DNA of 64,000 nt, from positions 2,047,434 to 2,111,433 of the forward strand of contig JAHDVF020000734.1 in NCBI GenBank assembly GCA_022606425.2, written 5' to 3'. The notes beneath the pieces are model-generated. The model saw only the letters and a program-made list of their open reading frames with translations. It was not told where the DNA came from and did no database searches. Made by a program: the position numbers and the translations under genes. Below, piece by piece: positions 1-10,695 of this stretch. Position 1 is the first letter of the stretch; the number at the start of each line of letters is the position of its first letter. The stretch comes from Lepidostoma basale. Its lineage: Eukaryota; Arthropoda; Insecta; Trichoptera; Lepidostomatidae.

Positions 1-325
1 TTGGTATTCTACCCCGATCCATGATTTTATTAAAGAGATCCCTAATTCTATTGTACTTATTATCTACTGTACTTATATTTGCAGCATCTCTGTCGTTCTT
101 GTGTCTTCTCCCGGGCACTTGGAAAGTTTCTACCAGTGCTATCCTTATCTCATTTGTGTCTATCTCTGGCAAGTCTTTCGTAAAATGCCTATAATAGTCA
201 AAATGGCTCTGTTGTCACTTCCGCTGGCTTCGACGATTTTCAGTAGATCTTCCCTGTCAGTGACCACCTTTCCATCTCTTCCTCTTAGTTTTTGTATTTG
301 GGAGTTTCCTTTACTAAGCATTATA

Positions 326-1503
326 TTAGGTCCTTACATATGAAATTGGCGTTTTGCCGTACTGGCAACTTTGATCTCAAATATCTTCTCTTTGGTTAGG
401 AATTCCAAATTCAAATTTATACAGCTATTTACTCAAGTATTTGTGTTTCGAAAATTATAATTCATTTGTTTTTCCTCAATTGTTTTTTTTGATGTGTATG
501 GCGACGGTGCCGCAAAAGAAAACACAGTGCGTTTTTGGTTCCAACGTTTTCGTTCTGGAAATTTCGACCTGCAGAACAAGCCCCGTGGACGGCCGGAGAC
601 CAAAGTTGATAATGAAGAATTGAAGGCTATTGTGGAAGCGGATCCATCGCAAACCACGTCCGAGTTAGCTGCAGGCTGCGGTGTTAGTGATGAAACTGTT
701 TTAATCCACTTGAAGCAAATTGGGAAGGTGAAAAAGCTTGAAAGGTGGGTACCTCACGAATTGAGTGAAGCAAATCAACAAACGCGCGTTGACTGCTGCG
801 TTGCATTACTCAACCGGCACAATAATGAAGGGATTTTGAATCGAATCATAACCTGTGATGAAAAGTGGATCCTGTATGATAATCGGAAGCGCTCATCGCA
901 ATGGCTGAACCCTGCCGAACCAGCCAAACCGTGCCCCAAGCGAAAATTGACTCCAAAAAAGTTACTTGTGAGCGTTTGGTGGACTAGTGCTGGTGTCGTT
1001 CACTACAGCTTTCTTAAATCTGGCTAGACGATTACGGCAGATGTCTATTGTCAGCAACTGCAAACCATGATGGAAAAGCTAGCTGCTAAACAACCGAGGC
1101 TGGTTAATCGCTCTAGGCCACTGCTGCTTCATGATAACGCTAGACCACACACTGCACAACAGAGGCTACCAAATTAGAAAAGCTTCAATTGGAATGTCTA
1201 AGACATCCACCGTACTCTCCGGACCTTGCCCCAACAGATTACTATTTTTTTCGAAATTTGGATAACTTCTTGCAAGGGAAAAAATTCAACTCCGATGGGG
1301 CAGTCCAAACCGACTTCAAAGATTTTATTGATTCCCGTCCGAATGTTTTTTTTAGTAAAGGGATCGATGAACTACCTATGAGATGGCAAAAGTGCATAGA
1401 TAGCAATGGTACATACTTTGATTAAATAAATATATTATATTAAAAAAAAATCAACTTTATGTTCCTCCCATACAAAACGCCAATTTCATATGTAAGGACC
1501 TAA
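326..1503 (+). mobile_element. mariner-family DNA transposon, inactivated
   Basis: A 31-bp perfect terminal inverted repeat starting TTAGGTCCTTACATATG lies at 326-356 and inverted at 1473-1503, flanked by TA on both sides (324-325 and 1504-1505), the mariner target duplication. Inside, frame 494-1026 encodes the N-terminal helix-turn-helix region and the first catalytic site (TCDEKW). After a TAG stop at 1024-1026 the frame continues through HDNARPH, shifts frame near 1155, and resumes with YSPDLAPTDYYFF up to 1425. The DD34D signature motifs can all be recognised. The N-terminus before 494 is also degraded. It sits inside the minus-strand LINE, so it is younger than that element. Confidence 0.93.
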
Positions 1504-2402
1504 TATTAAATACTTTTGGTCCCCTGTTCTGTGCTTCGTGTCAAGCATTACATTTTGATTATAATTGAGTGGTGAGAGCCTGTTTCTTCTTTCATTTACA
1601 AGTTTTATGGTTTCTTCAGATATATTCGATGACTTGTTTTTAGTGGATATTTGCCCGTTATTGTTAGCTACCTTCAAAATTGTGCTGCTTATTGCTTCAT
1701 GAATTGCATCAATGTTTTCCAACGACATCTCGTCAAGTATTTCAAAGTTGTTATGTAGATCTATCTGGAAGTTGATTTAGCTTCAACTTAGTAGCATCTA
1801 CTTTGTTACCCTTCGGTCTTGAGATCTTTGTTCTTTCATCAGAGACATTAAATACAATCTGTGGTCACTTCCGATATTAAATCTGTTCAGAGTAAATCAG
1901 ATATTTCTTATCCGTCAATATATAGTCTATTTCATTCTTGGTTTTGCCATCTGGGCTTTCCTAGGTCCATTTTCATTTATTCCATTATTCAAAGAAAGTA
2001 TTCATGGCATATAAACCATTGTTTTCCATAAAGTTCACTAGTGTTTGACCTCTCCGAATTCTACTTCCCAAACCCTTGCCATGCCTTCCAATAGAGTTTT
2101 CGGTGTCCAGTTTCTTTCCAACCTTTGCATCAAAGTCACCGTATCACGAGCCTTCAGAACATCCTCATAAAATGCTTCAACCTCTTCTTCAGTGTGAGCG
2201 AAGTTGGGGGTGTAAGCCTGTATAATCCTCAGTCTGTATCTGGAGATAAGCTCGAGGGTCACGTATGCTACTCTATTGGATATTGCGTTTATCTAAGTGA
2301 CATTTTGGGCATGCTTTCTGTTTATAAGGAAACCTACTCCTCCCACGGATTCCTGATTGCCCCTCCAATACAGGATATTTCCCGACCTTAGTCTCATTAC
2401 AT

Positions 2403-2917
2403 AATCAATAAGCACCTAAAGTCGCGTTTACTCTCTAGAAAGACAAATACCACAATATATAAAACGCTGATTAGACCAGTCCTAACATGCCTCGGAGACT
2501 TGGACGCTCACTAAACGGGGTGAAAACAAAATAAACTGCTTCGAAAGGAAGATCCTCCGCAGAATCACCGGACACATTAAGGATGGTCAGACGTGGAGAA
2601 GGAGATACAACACAGAGCTCTACGATCTATACCAGGACGTCAGCGTGGTCAAGTTTATAAAGATTAACAGACTGCGCTGGTTAGTGCACTTGCACCGCAT
2701 GGGAGATCTGGAGCCCCCCAAAAGAGTGTTGTATGACAATCCAGCAGGGCGAAGAAACATCGGTAGGCCGAGACTGCGATGGCTGGATGGTGCCGTGGCA
2801 GATTGTCGGGTCCTGGAGCAGCAAGACTGGGAGGTGGCGGCCAGAGACAGGACGGGATGGAAACGTTTCTTGGAGGAGGCCAAGACCCATCAAGGGTTGT
2901 AGCGCCGGAGAAGAAGA
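2403..2917 (+). mobile_element. 5'-truncated LINE 3' end with target-site duplication
   Basis: The + strand encodes the C-terminus of a non-LTR reverse transcriptase: a degraded KTLIRPVLT segment near 2463, then LRWLVHLHRMG, RRNIGRPRLRW and WEVAARDRTGWKRF, ending at a TAG at about 2900. It closes with a GAAGAAG tail at 2908-2917. The 13-bp sequence AGTCTCATTACAT occurs at 2390-2402 and 2918-2930, immediately flanking the insert, and removing one copy plus the insert restores the resident LINE endonuclease frame. That is a classic target-primed insertion. Confidence 0.9.
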
Positions 2918-3189
2918 AGTCTCATTACATCCTCATCCCTTCTTCTCGTTTCAGCGATACCCACAACATCCCACTTGATCTTCGATAGCTCGTTCTCGAG
3001 CTCATACACTTTTTCATCTGTTCTGAGAGTTCTAATATTATACGTAGATATATGTAAAAACCTTTGACAGCCTTTCGGTACCCAGAGATTCTTAGCACCC
3101 TCTGTTCCACCATGACCATAACCACTGTCTTGGTTGGGAATAATGGAACTGCTGGAAAATGAGGGCAGTTTGTTTATTTTTTGGTTCAT

Positions 3190-3640
3190 GGTTGTGGAGG
3201 TTTTTGGCTAATAAAACGCCACGCAAGCCACGCGTCTTGGAGAGTTCTTCTCTCTACGTTGGCCTATGACATAATATGGTACACCGGGGTTGGATACCCA
3301 ATCTCACACATGTCCGCCGTAATTTCGTAATTTCCAGGGAGACCTAGCGTGGAGGTGTAGATAAGAATTGAGGAAGACGTTCCATCCCCATGCGTTTCCG
3401 AGACGCAAAATCGACGCACAACGACACAGCGCAACCCCCGTTTACTCCCGGTGGTATATATACTCAATCAACACAACGGCTGGTAGTCTGTTGGCTACAA
3501 TTCCATCATAAGCTGGCCTTTAAATGAGAACCAGTTACCAAAATCTACTCGTGAGCCGAACTACTCCTCCCGGTACTGGTAGATTCCGGAATGACCCTTC
3601 TTGCTGAATGTGAGACGATTGATTGATAACATTGTGGGTA
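3190..3640. other. No recognisable gene
   Basis: Between the start of the minus-strand LINE frame and a second LINE end. It may hold that LINE's 5' untranslated region. The minus frame 3264-3467 (67 codons) has no motif that I recognise. Confidence 0.5.
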
Positions 3641-4065
3641 TTCTCAGCTTACCCAAGGAAAACGCTCACACGGTGGCCAGAGGAAGCGCTTTAGGGACTC
3701 CCTTAAAGGAAACCTACAAAAGACTGGCATCGACTGTGATTGCTGGGAAAAGAGTGCAGAGGACAGACCTAGGTGGAGAACAGCAGTACATAAAGGCACA
3801 CAAGAGTCTGAAGCACAGCGCAGAGACGACGCCGCTGAGAGGAGGAGGAGGAGAAAGGAGAGACCACTGGGAGACGGTGACGGCTCCAGTACAGGCGCCT
3901 TCCCCTGCCCCAGATGCCCCAAAATATGTGGGTCCAGGATCGGGTTCTTCAGTCACATGCGGACCCACAACCATGAAGGACAGTCTTCCTCGGACACGAG
4001 GGACAGCCGATAACAACACTGAGTCAAAGCGATTGATCGTTGGGTTTCAAAATAAAATTACATGA
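3641..4065 (+). mobile_element. LINE C-terminus with C2H2 zinc finger
   Basis: In the frame 3645-4013, which has no start codon of its own, the product runs QLTQGKRSHGGQRKRF, GNLQKTGIDCDCWE, RPRWRTAVHKGTQESE, an arginine-rich stretch, then CPRCPKICGSRIGFFSHMRTH and a TAA at 4011-4013. The last part is a C2H2 finger (C-x2-C-x12-H-x3-H). This order is typical of the C-terminus of some invertebrate LINE reverse transcriptases. A related piece with QLTQGKRSHGGQWKHSK lies at 15040-15095. The longer overlapping frame 3601-4065 is a shadow. Confidence 0.8.
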
Positions 4066-4368
4066 TTTTTTGTTGGTTAGTTCAAGTCTCGTTCGTAAAA
4101 TTCTGCAATAACGTTTTAAATAAGAAAAAAAGATATCTATGAAGAATGTATCTAATCTCTAAAATAATGTTTGCGCCATCTCAAACGGACCTCGCGCCGC
4201 ATACGGAGTTCAGTTAGTAGGTGCATTATGTTTACACAATGAATAGGTAAATAATGTCGGAGTCATTTCAACTCCTTGGAGTCATGTTCTGGGCAGGCGG
4301 GGGCAGGACGGCGTTTTTTGTGTCGTTAAGCGCTCGTACATTTCCCTCAACTCTTCGCATGTTCTACC

Positions 4369-5299
4369 AGGGGTGTTAGTTGAAGTTTGCCGGTTTTTTC
4401 AATTAAAAAAAAACGCTTAATTACAAGGGAATCTCAATTTTTTTTTATTCAAAGTATTGACCATCGGATTCTATACATTTTGCCCATCTTTGAGGCAAAT
4501 CATGGATACCATTCCAAAAAAAAAATTTCTCTTTCGAGGCAAACCATTCGACGAGCCATTTTTCGACTTTTTCAAAATTGGCGAAGCGCTGCTCTGCGAG
4601 TGAGTGTCCCATCGATGCGAAAAGGTGATAGTCGGACGGGGCAAGGTCTGGAGAGTACGTCGGGTGCGATAATATTTCCCAATTCAATGCTTTGAGAGTG
4701 TTCTTCACCTTTCACATTTCACAAATGGTTTTTCGATTTTCGATTTGTCTCTCGTTCATTTGGTATGGTACCCATTTTCCATACTTTTGGATCTTTTCCA
4801 TGGCTTTTAAACGTTGGCAAATTGCTCCTCGGGTCACATTAAGTGTTTGGGTCAATTGTTGTTGCGATTGGGTTGGGTCTTCATCCAATAACGCCTGTAA
4901 TTCCTCGTCTTCGAACTTTTTCGCTGCACCAGGATGTTCATTGTCTGTTAAATCGAAATCTCCACTTTTGAATTGACGAAACCATGTCTCACATGTTCTA
5001 ATCACTGGAGCATGTTCACTATAAGTTTCTACCAGCAACCGATGAGCTTCAACTGCTTTTTTCTTTTGATGAAATAAGAAAAGCAACGAATGCCGCAAAT
5101 GCGATTTACTTGGAACGAAACTCGACATATTCACTGAGGTAAACAACTATGACACTATTATTTTGGCAGAATGTAACTTGTGTATTTTTGAAGGTTAATG
5201 TCCATAGAAAAATATGACATAGATGCCAAATCATAGAAATGTATACATATCTCTAGCGACATCTATGAGTAAAACCGGCAAACTTCAACTAACACCCCT
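4369..5299 (-). mobile_element. mariner-family element with internal deletion
   Basis: Inverted ends AGGGGTGTTAGTTGAAG...GTTTT lie at 4369-4398 and inverted at 5271-5299. On the minus strand the frame 5146-4712 encodes the helix-turn-helix half (SGDFDLTDNEHPG, KYGKWVPYQMNE). It stops at a TGA at 4712-4714 and continues in the same frame at 4708-4445 with the C-terminal third (HPTYSPDLAPSDYHLF, DLPQRWAKCIESDGQYFE). About 110 residues between, including the first two catalytic aspartates, are missing, so this copy cannot encode a working transposase but could be moved by one. Confidence 0.9.
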
Positions 5300-6764
5300 A
5301 TGTACTTAAGGGGGTTTTGGGATTCTTACCCCAATGCAATTGTTATCTTCAGTCTTTAGGTGGGCGCGCTCCGTGTAATTGTGACAGATGAATATGGAGA
5401 AGAAAATTAAACCTCCGGGTTGATTTATTCCGACATTTTAGCGTTTTTCACATGACAATAAATTACCCGACAGCGCGTTCAACCAGTGGCAAGAGTGGAA
5501 ATTGTTGCCAGTAACAAAATTTTGCGCATTCGTCACCGCAGTTGTGGCCGCTATTGAAGGCAGGCAGGCCCCTAACTGGCATCTGGCAATTAGTGGACTG
5601 AACAGTGCGCAGCGCTGTCGCCGTAAATAATGTTCACGGCTCGGTGTAGCCGCGCCACGTATCTCACGTATCCTCATCCCTAAAAACATTATTCAATTAT
5701 GCACTGTACTATAATACGAGTATACCTAATCAGAATGGTTCTTTGCCAAATGTGAGCACCTCTGAAATGTATGACCAAGTCTAAATACCATAGTTCACAG
5801 ATCGACATAACGTTTATTCGTGAACATTGGTTTAAATAATTACATTTTCAGGATTTTCCGGCCCTATCTCAAGGTCGCTTCACGGCGGTAGGTGTTTTCA
5901 AAAACATTTTCAATTCAGTCACACAATGTTACGAGATCTGTAGATACTTATTTCAGATGTTTTGATGACATTTCATTTACACGTGTTTAGGCTATTTTAC
6001 TCGTATTTGTATTGACCTATCATAGTGATGTGATGCAAAATTCAATACTATGAGGTTGAATCAAATTTAAGATGCTCAATATTACAAGTTTTTTTAATTG
6101 GATTTACATTGATTCATATGGAAATAATCGACTCTATTTTCGACGGTTTCGGATTTCGCCGATTGTTTTCAGATGGACGAAAGCCGAGGTATCTTTGTAA
6201 TGAAAAAAAAAACTTAATTAAAAATGTCTTTATAACATATATTTATTCAGTTAAATTACACTTAGATTTGTGGCTTCAACCAGAGTGAAGCAGAGATTTG
6301 CTGCTATCCAACCCCATGATTGAAACTGAAAAAGGGGAAAAGATGAAGGAAGACGAAAGTTTGATTTATTTTAGTCTAAAAATATCTAATCAATTTTTAA
6401 TACTGAAAGTTTTTGGAATCGTGCCAAATCCTTCATTCCGTGTCTCAGAATGATATTCGAGTATGGAGCGGATAGGTTTATTGTGAATATTAGGAAAAAT
6501 TACAACTATCTGGGTCCAGACTTTGTTCCAACCTTTATATTGAAAGGTTGGAACCATATCCTTAAAAAAAAACTGTCGACTCTTTTTGGAGCTCTGGAAG
6601 ATTTCCAAAATATCTCCGGTGTTCAAGGAAGGTACCAAAACGTGTATTAAAAAATATCATCAAATACCAGTGGCGAACTTGTCCTCTCCCGCTAAGGCAT
6701 TTGAGGTGTTAATCCATAATTTTATTAATCCTAAATTTGCACCCTTTCATCATTGACAGTTCGT
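5300..6764. other. No gene seen; short hairpin at 6525-6554
   Basis: AT-rich sequence without coding features. A perfect inverted repeat with 12-bp arms (GTTCCAACCTTT at 6525-6536 and its complement at 6543-6554) creates look-alike frames on both strands at 6390-6650; these are shadows of the palindrome rather than genes. Confidence 0.6.
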
Positions 6765-7380
6765 ATAGTAATTTTTCGAAGGCATTTGATAAGGTGGACT
6801 ACCAGTTGAAGCTATTCTTAAGTTATTTGTCTTCTCGGATGCAGTACGTATCATACGGATTATACCAGTCGTTAGCTTTCCACACTTCATCTGGAGTACT
6901 GAGGGCTCCATTTTAGGACCACTTCTTTTCACAATCTTCATCAATGGCACATAACATGTTATTAAGTCTTCAAATTTTCGTTTATTTGCTGATGCCATAA
7001 ACATTTTTAGTAAAATTCAGTCTCTTTCGGACTGCTTGAATTTTCAGTGCGACATACAAAGTATCATGCAATGGAGTAAACGTAATAAAGTGTTCTTCAA
7101 CGTCTCTAAGTGTGTTGAAATATCGTTTACACGAGCAACTAAAGCAATTCCTTCAGATGATATCTAATGGATGACATGTGTGCTCGAAAGAGTGGTGACA
7201 TCCACGGATATAGTATGGGTGTTGTTCGTTTAGTCTTCACATAACTTCATTATGTGATAGTTCCATTATTTGGGCGTCGCATGAGGTTAGATATTATATA
7301 TGTGGAGAGGATGCAGAAGAAATGTCTGCAATACCTCTAACTTAGGGAGTATGGGTATTTCTTGCTAGGGATGCTAGGCT
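6765..7380 (+). mobile_element. jockey-like LINE reverse transcriptase relic
   Basis: Frameshifted fragments on the + strand give FSKAFDKVDY at about 6773, GSILGPLLFTIFING near 6900, a degraded FADA box near 6988, then SDCLNFQCDIQSIMQWSK with VFFNVSKCVEISF, and finally MQKKCLQYL with REYG near 7310. The order matches the palm domain and thumb of jockey-type reverse transcriptases. The same family is present in better condition at 30109-31158. Confidence 0.78.
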
Positions 7381-7486
7381 ACCAGTGACTCGGGAGAAGA
7401 CGAGACACTCACACGAGTGTTGTATACACGATTAAGAAATCCTGAGTGATGTAGGTCTGTTGGTCGCTGATAATTATTTATTGTTT

Positions 7487-7600
7487 CTTGAACAATGATG
7501 TAAAACTCCACATTAAATCATTAATACGAATGAAACTAGAAGTTTTATTATATTTTATGGGAATGACATGTTTCGCCCTTCTAAGGCATTATCAAATGTC
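7487..7600. repeat. Dispersed repeat, partner at 8733-8850
   Basis: The phrase ACAATGATGTAAAACTCC occurs at about 7491 and again at 8739. Related GATAATGCC and CATGTC motifs follow in both, with the first copy partly in reverse orientation. This resembles the end repeats of Penelope-like elements, but I cannot confirm it by eye. Confidence 0.35.
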
Positions 7601-7884
7601 TGTCAAACTACTGATAATTATCTCTGACAAAGGAGCATAGACACAACCAACAGAGAAATATTTTTGAGAAGTCGTGTCAACCAGAGGACGGCGTATTTTG
7701 TTATAGCGTAGCTCACCTGAAGCACTATCATTATTATAATCGTCATTAAAATATTATTATGTAACGAAGAAGGCTGATGTACTCGATCATCCCATACAGC
7801 TCTTTAATACACTTGTTCATCTACCTACCTATATTTTATTATACATACATAGGTATATTATGTACCATTAAATAAAGCACACAA

Positions 7885-8140
7885 TTTTCGTTTAATCGTC
7901 AATATTTATTTTGACGCCTCCGAAGCAAGTCCTCTTTGATGCAACACACGTGCGTCAGTGTTTTTCCAGTCTTCGAAATACTTTTTACAAACGTTTTCCG
8001 GTATAGCCTCCAAACGGTACCACGGAATGGCAATTTTTGTTTGGCCATAAGTCAAGACCACAATTGCTGCCTTTTGCGATGGTGCATCATCAAATAGTTG
8101 TTCCGCAGTTCGGTACACCAAACCACTCATATCGAAGAAA
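7885..8140 (-). mobile_element. mariner transposase C-terminal relic
   Basis: The minus frame 8130-7906 reads LEAIPENVCKKYFEDWK, the usual C-terminal helix of mariner transposases. After a one-base frameshift it continues CVASKRTCFGGVKINIDD, corresponding to the terminal CxxSKGxYFEGD box. No catalytic core is left. A second copy of the same kind lies at 12185-12452. Confidence 0.7.
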
Positions 8141-9615
8141 ACAATGAGTCATTCTGATGCCTTTTCATTAGTTTATAAATGTGAGACCAGAATTGACGGA
8201 ATCCAGCATGTCTAAAAGCGGTATTTCTAAAATGAATTGTATGGATGGGGACGCTCACCATACCTACAGTGGACGAGTGGACGAACTTTCAACAAACGTA
8301 TGTTCATAGGTTATGCCTAGCTTATACCAGCACTGTATCGAATCTGGCCCTACACACCAGCAATAGTACCAAGCTTGACGAAGAACATATTATTGATAAT
8401 AACCAGAATATCGTTTAACATAAATCTCCTAAGCTCCTAACACCACCGATAGCCCGATGGATATTTCGATTGCATAACACATCTCTGTTTTCAAACACGC
8501 CATTGTATTATATATAATATTATACCTACTTTACCTCCCACCCGTTAGGTATATGTTACTTCACATGAATTGTAATTTTAAGGATGGTTAATTCTATAAG
8601 CCTTTCGGTAATTTTATTTTTGTTAGGTATATTTACCATACCCCTGATGATGGAGGTGACGTCTGAAACATGTCGTGTAAAATACTTATACGTTATATAA
8701 ACTCTCCTTTCAAAAAAAAATATTTACATGTTCTTCAACAATGATGTAAAACTCCTGGATACACGTTTAATATTGACGAAAACCTATTTCCTAATTTTTA
8801 TGATAATGCCCTAGCAAGGGAACACTTGTCATTACAAAAATAAAACACCTGGAAAATGAGTTTTTTTTTTACCGATATTAAAGAAGTCATGGAAGAGTAA
8901 AGATTAGTACCTATGTAGTTAATGTTAGTACCTGAGGTGTTAAGTGCACCGAGGAAGGCGCAGAGAAGAATTCCAGATAGCTAGGGTGCGAATGACGTCA
9001 CGCTCCCCACAGAGCCCCCCAGAGAGAGGTGAGAGAGAGAGAGAGAGAGAGGCAGAAATAAGTAAAGATGTAGTGGAAGATTGTACTCGTATAAGAATTA
9101 GCTGTAAGCTGCGCAGTGAGTGCTCCCGCTGACGTATGCGTAACTTGACGTATTTTATTTAATGGAAAAGAGAAAAGAAACACAAGTCTATTTTTAGAAT
9201 TACGAGCGACCTTTAGTACTTTTGAAAGCGTGGGCGCCATATTCTTGGATTTAGACCCTATTATCATAAAACACGATGTGCTGCTGCGCGATTCGGACTC
9301 GCTACCCCGCTCGTGGTATTATACCCCACGAGCGGGGTCCCTATTGACCAGTTCTGTTGTGCGTGTTGCGTGATCTTCAACGTAGAAATGTCTGATTGAT
9401 TCTTTGCCCGCTACGAGTGACTTTAGTCAGATTAATAAGACGTGCACATCAGGGCCTCGAGGCAGGTAGAGTGAGGGCGCTTACTAATAAAGTAGGTCTA
9501 CTCGGGGAATCGGCGATTCAACTCGCGTAGAACCAGTCGCGGATGTGCGAGCGCGCGGGGCAAGGTGCTCCGAGCGGCTCGGAATGGATATTGAATTCCC
9601 GGCGCCGGGGGACGC
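8141..9615. other. No gene seen; GA repeat and hairpin
   Basis: Contains a (GA)n microsatellite at 9030-9051 and becomes GC-rich after about 9280. The frames 8944-9132 (+) and 9267-8998 (-) largely translate the GA repeat and have no recognisable domain. Confidence 0.55.
9304..9338. repeat. Perfect 13-bp stem hairpin
   Basis: CCCCGCTCGTGG at 9305-9316 is followed by a 9-base AT-rich loop and its exact complement at 9326-9337; an outer A-T pair makes the stem 13 bp. It is too GC-rich for this AT-rich neighbourhood to be casual, but no function can be assigned. Confidence 0.75.
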
Positions 9616-10695
9616 CACAGTGGGCTGAAAATGAAGCTTCATAGACTTAGCGTCAAGTACCTAATTTTGAAAAAAAATATATGCCTGCGTATTTCTTTAC
9701 TAAATAGAAATGTTTTATGCCAAGTGGCTTTTTTTGATAAAGCTATTATTTAATAAGTTATTAGCGATTTTCTTTTTTTATGTATGGAGATAGTCAGTTT
9801 TTTTAATTTTTTTCCTTATTCTTAAAATATCTTAAAAAATTGCTTTCTGAATCATAAAATTCATCACAACAGCTATATTATCACTAAAGCCTGAATCTCG
9901 GAAACCTTCGGAACATTGACATTTTCAACTTTAAAATTACAAAAAAACGTTTTTTTAAATTTTATTCCTTATTCTTAAGCTTTCTTAAAAAAATGCTTTC
10001 TGTACCATAAAATCCATAATTTAAACTATATATTATCACTAAAGCTTGAATCTCGGAAACCTTCGGAACATTGACATTTTCAACTTTAAAAATATAAAAT
10101 AAATATTTTATGCACGCACGTTATTAAAATAGTACTAACTGCAATTGTATGTCCTTTCTTCCACACAACCTAACTAGGTGAAGAGCTAGGCGCGTTTTTT
10201 TATATAGTGGATTCCCCGGGAGGCCTAATCTACTTGGAAGATTACAAAACTTTTGAATCGAAAATGTCAATGTTCCGAAGGTTTCCGAGATTCAGGCTTC
10301 AGTGATAATATATAGTTTATATGATGGATTTTATGGTACAGAAAGCAATTTTTTAAGAAAGCTTAAGAATAAGGAATGAAATTAAAAAAAAAATATATAT
10401 ATTTTTAAAGTTGAAAATGTCAATGTTTCGAAGGTTTCCGAGATTCAGGGCTTAGAGATAATATGGCTTAAGTGATGAATTTTATGATTCAGAAAGCAAT
10501 TTTTTAAGAAATTTTAAGAATTAGGAAAAAAATTGCAAATAACTTATTAAATAATAGCTTTATCAAAAAAAGTTACTTGACATAAAATATTTCAATTTAG
10601 TAAAGAAATACGCAGGCATATTTTTTTTTCAAAATTAGGTACTTGATTTTCGAGTGACGCTAAGTCTATGGGAGCTCTATTTTCAGCCCACTGTG
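9616..10695. mobile_element. Foldback element with CACAGTG ends
   Basis: Two long inverted arms, about 9616-10085 and 10258-10695, surround a 170-bp spacer. The outermost bases are CACAGTGGGCTGAAAAT and its complement. The arms share the segment around GCGTCAAGTACCTAATTTTG and a nested pair of about 165-bp subrepeats carrying CGGAAACCTTCGGAACATTG, so each arm is itself a duplication. Flanking 5-mers are GACGC and GAGGG, a poor but GC-rich match for a 5-bp target duplication. The end heptamer CACAGTG and GC-rich flanks are shared with the Transib copy at 32596-35764. No coding capacity is present. Confidence 0.75.

Larger units (their letters stand above)
1..3189 (-). mobile_element. Non-LTR retrotransposon, endonuclease and linker region, interrupted
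   Basis: Read on the minus strand, the frame opening at 3189 gives an apurinic-type endonuclease start (STYNIRTL, then DVVGIAETRR). It resumes at about 2400-2038 with GGVGFLINRK and IIQAYTPNF, then at 1728-1505 and 325-1 with the charged linker normally found between endonuclease and reverse transcriptase. These segments are collinear once two later insertions are removed: a LINE piece at 2403-2917 and a mariner at 326-1503. The reverse transcriptase would lie beyond the window start. Several stops and frameshifts mark it as inactive. An RTE/CR1-like LINE is the best fit; the exact clade is not determinable here. Confidence 0.82.

Noticed and set aside
101..343. Plus-strand frame of 80 codons at the window start
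   Set aside because: It is antisense to the LINE linker and ends inside the mariner inverted repeat.
6390..6650. Overlapping frames on both strands with similar translated words (VPTF...KGWN)
   Set aside because: The similarity comes from a 12-bp perfect palindrome at 6525-6554, not from genes.
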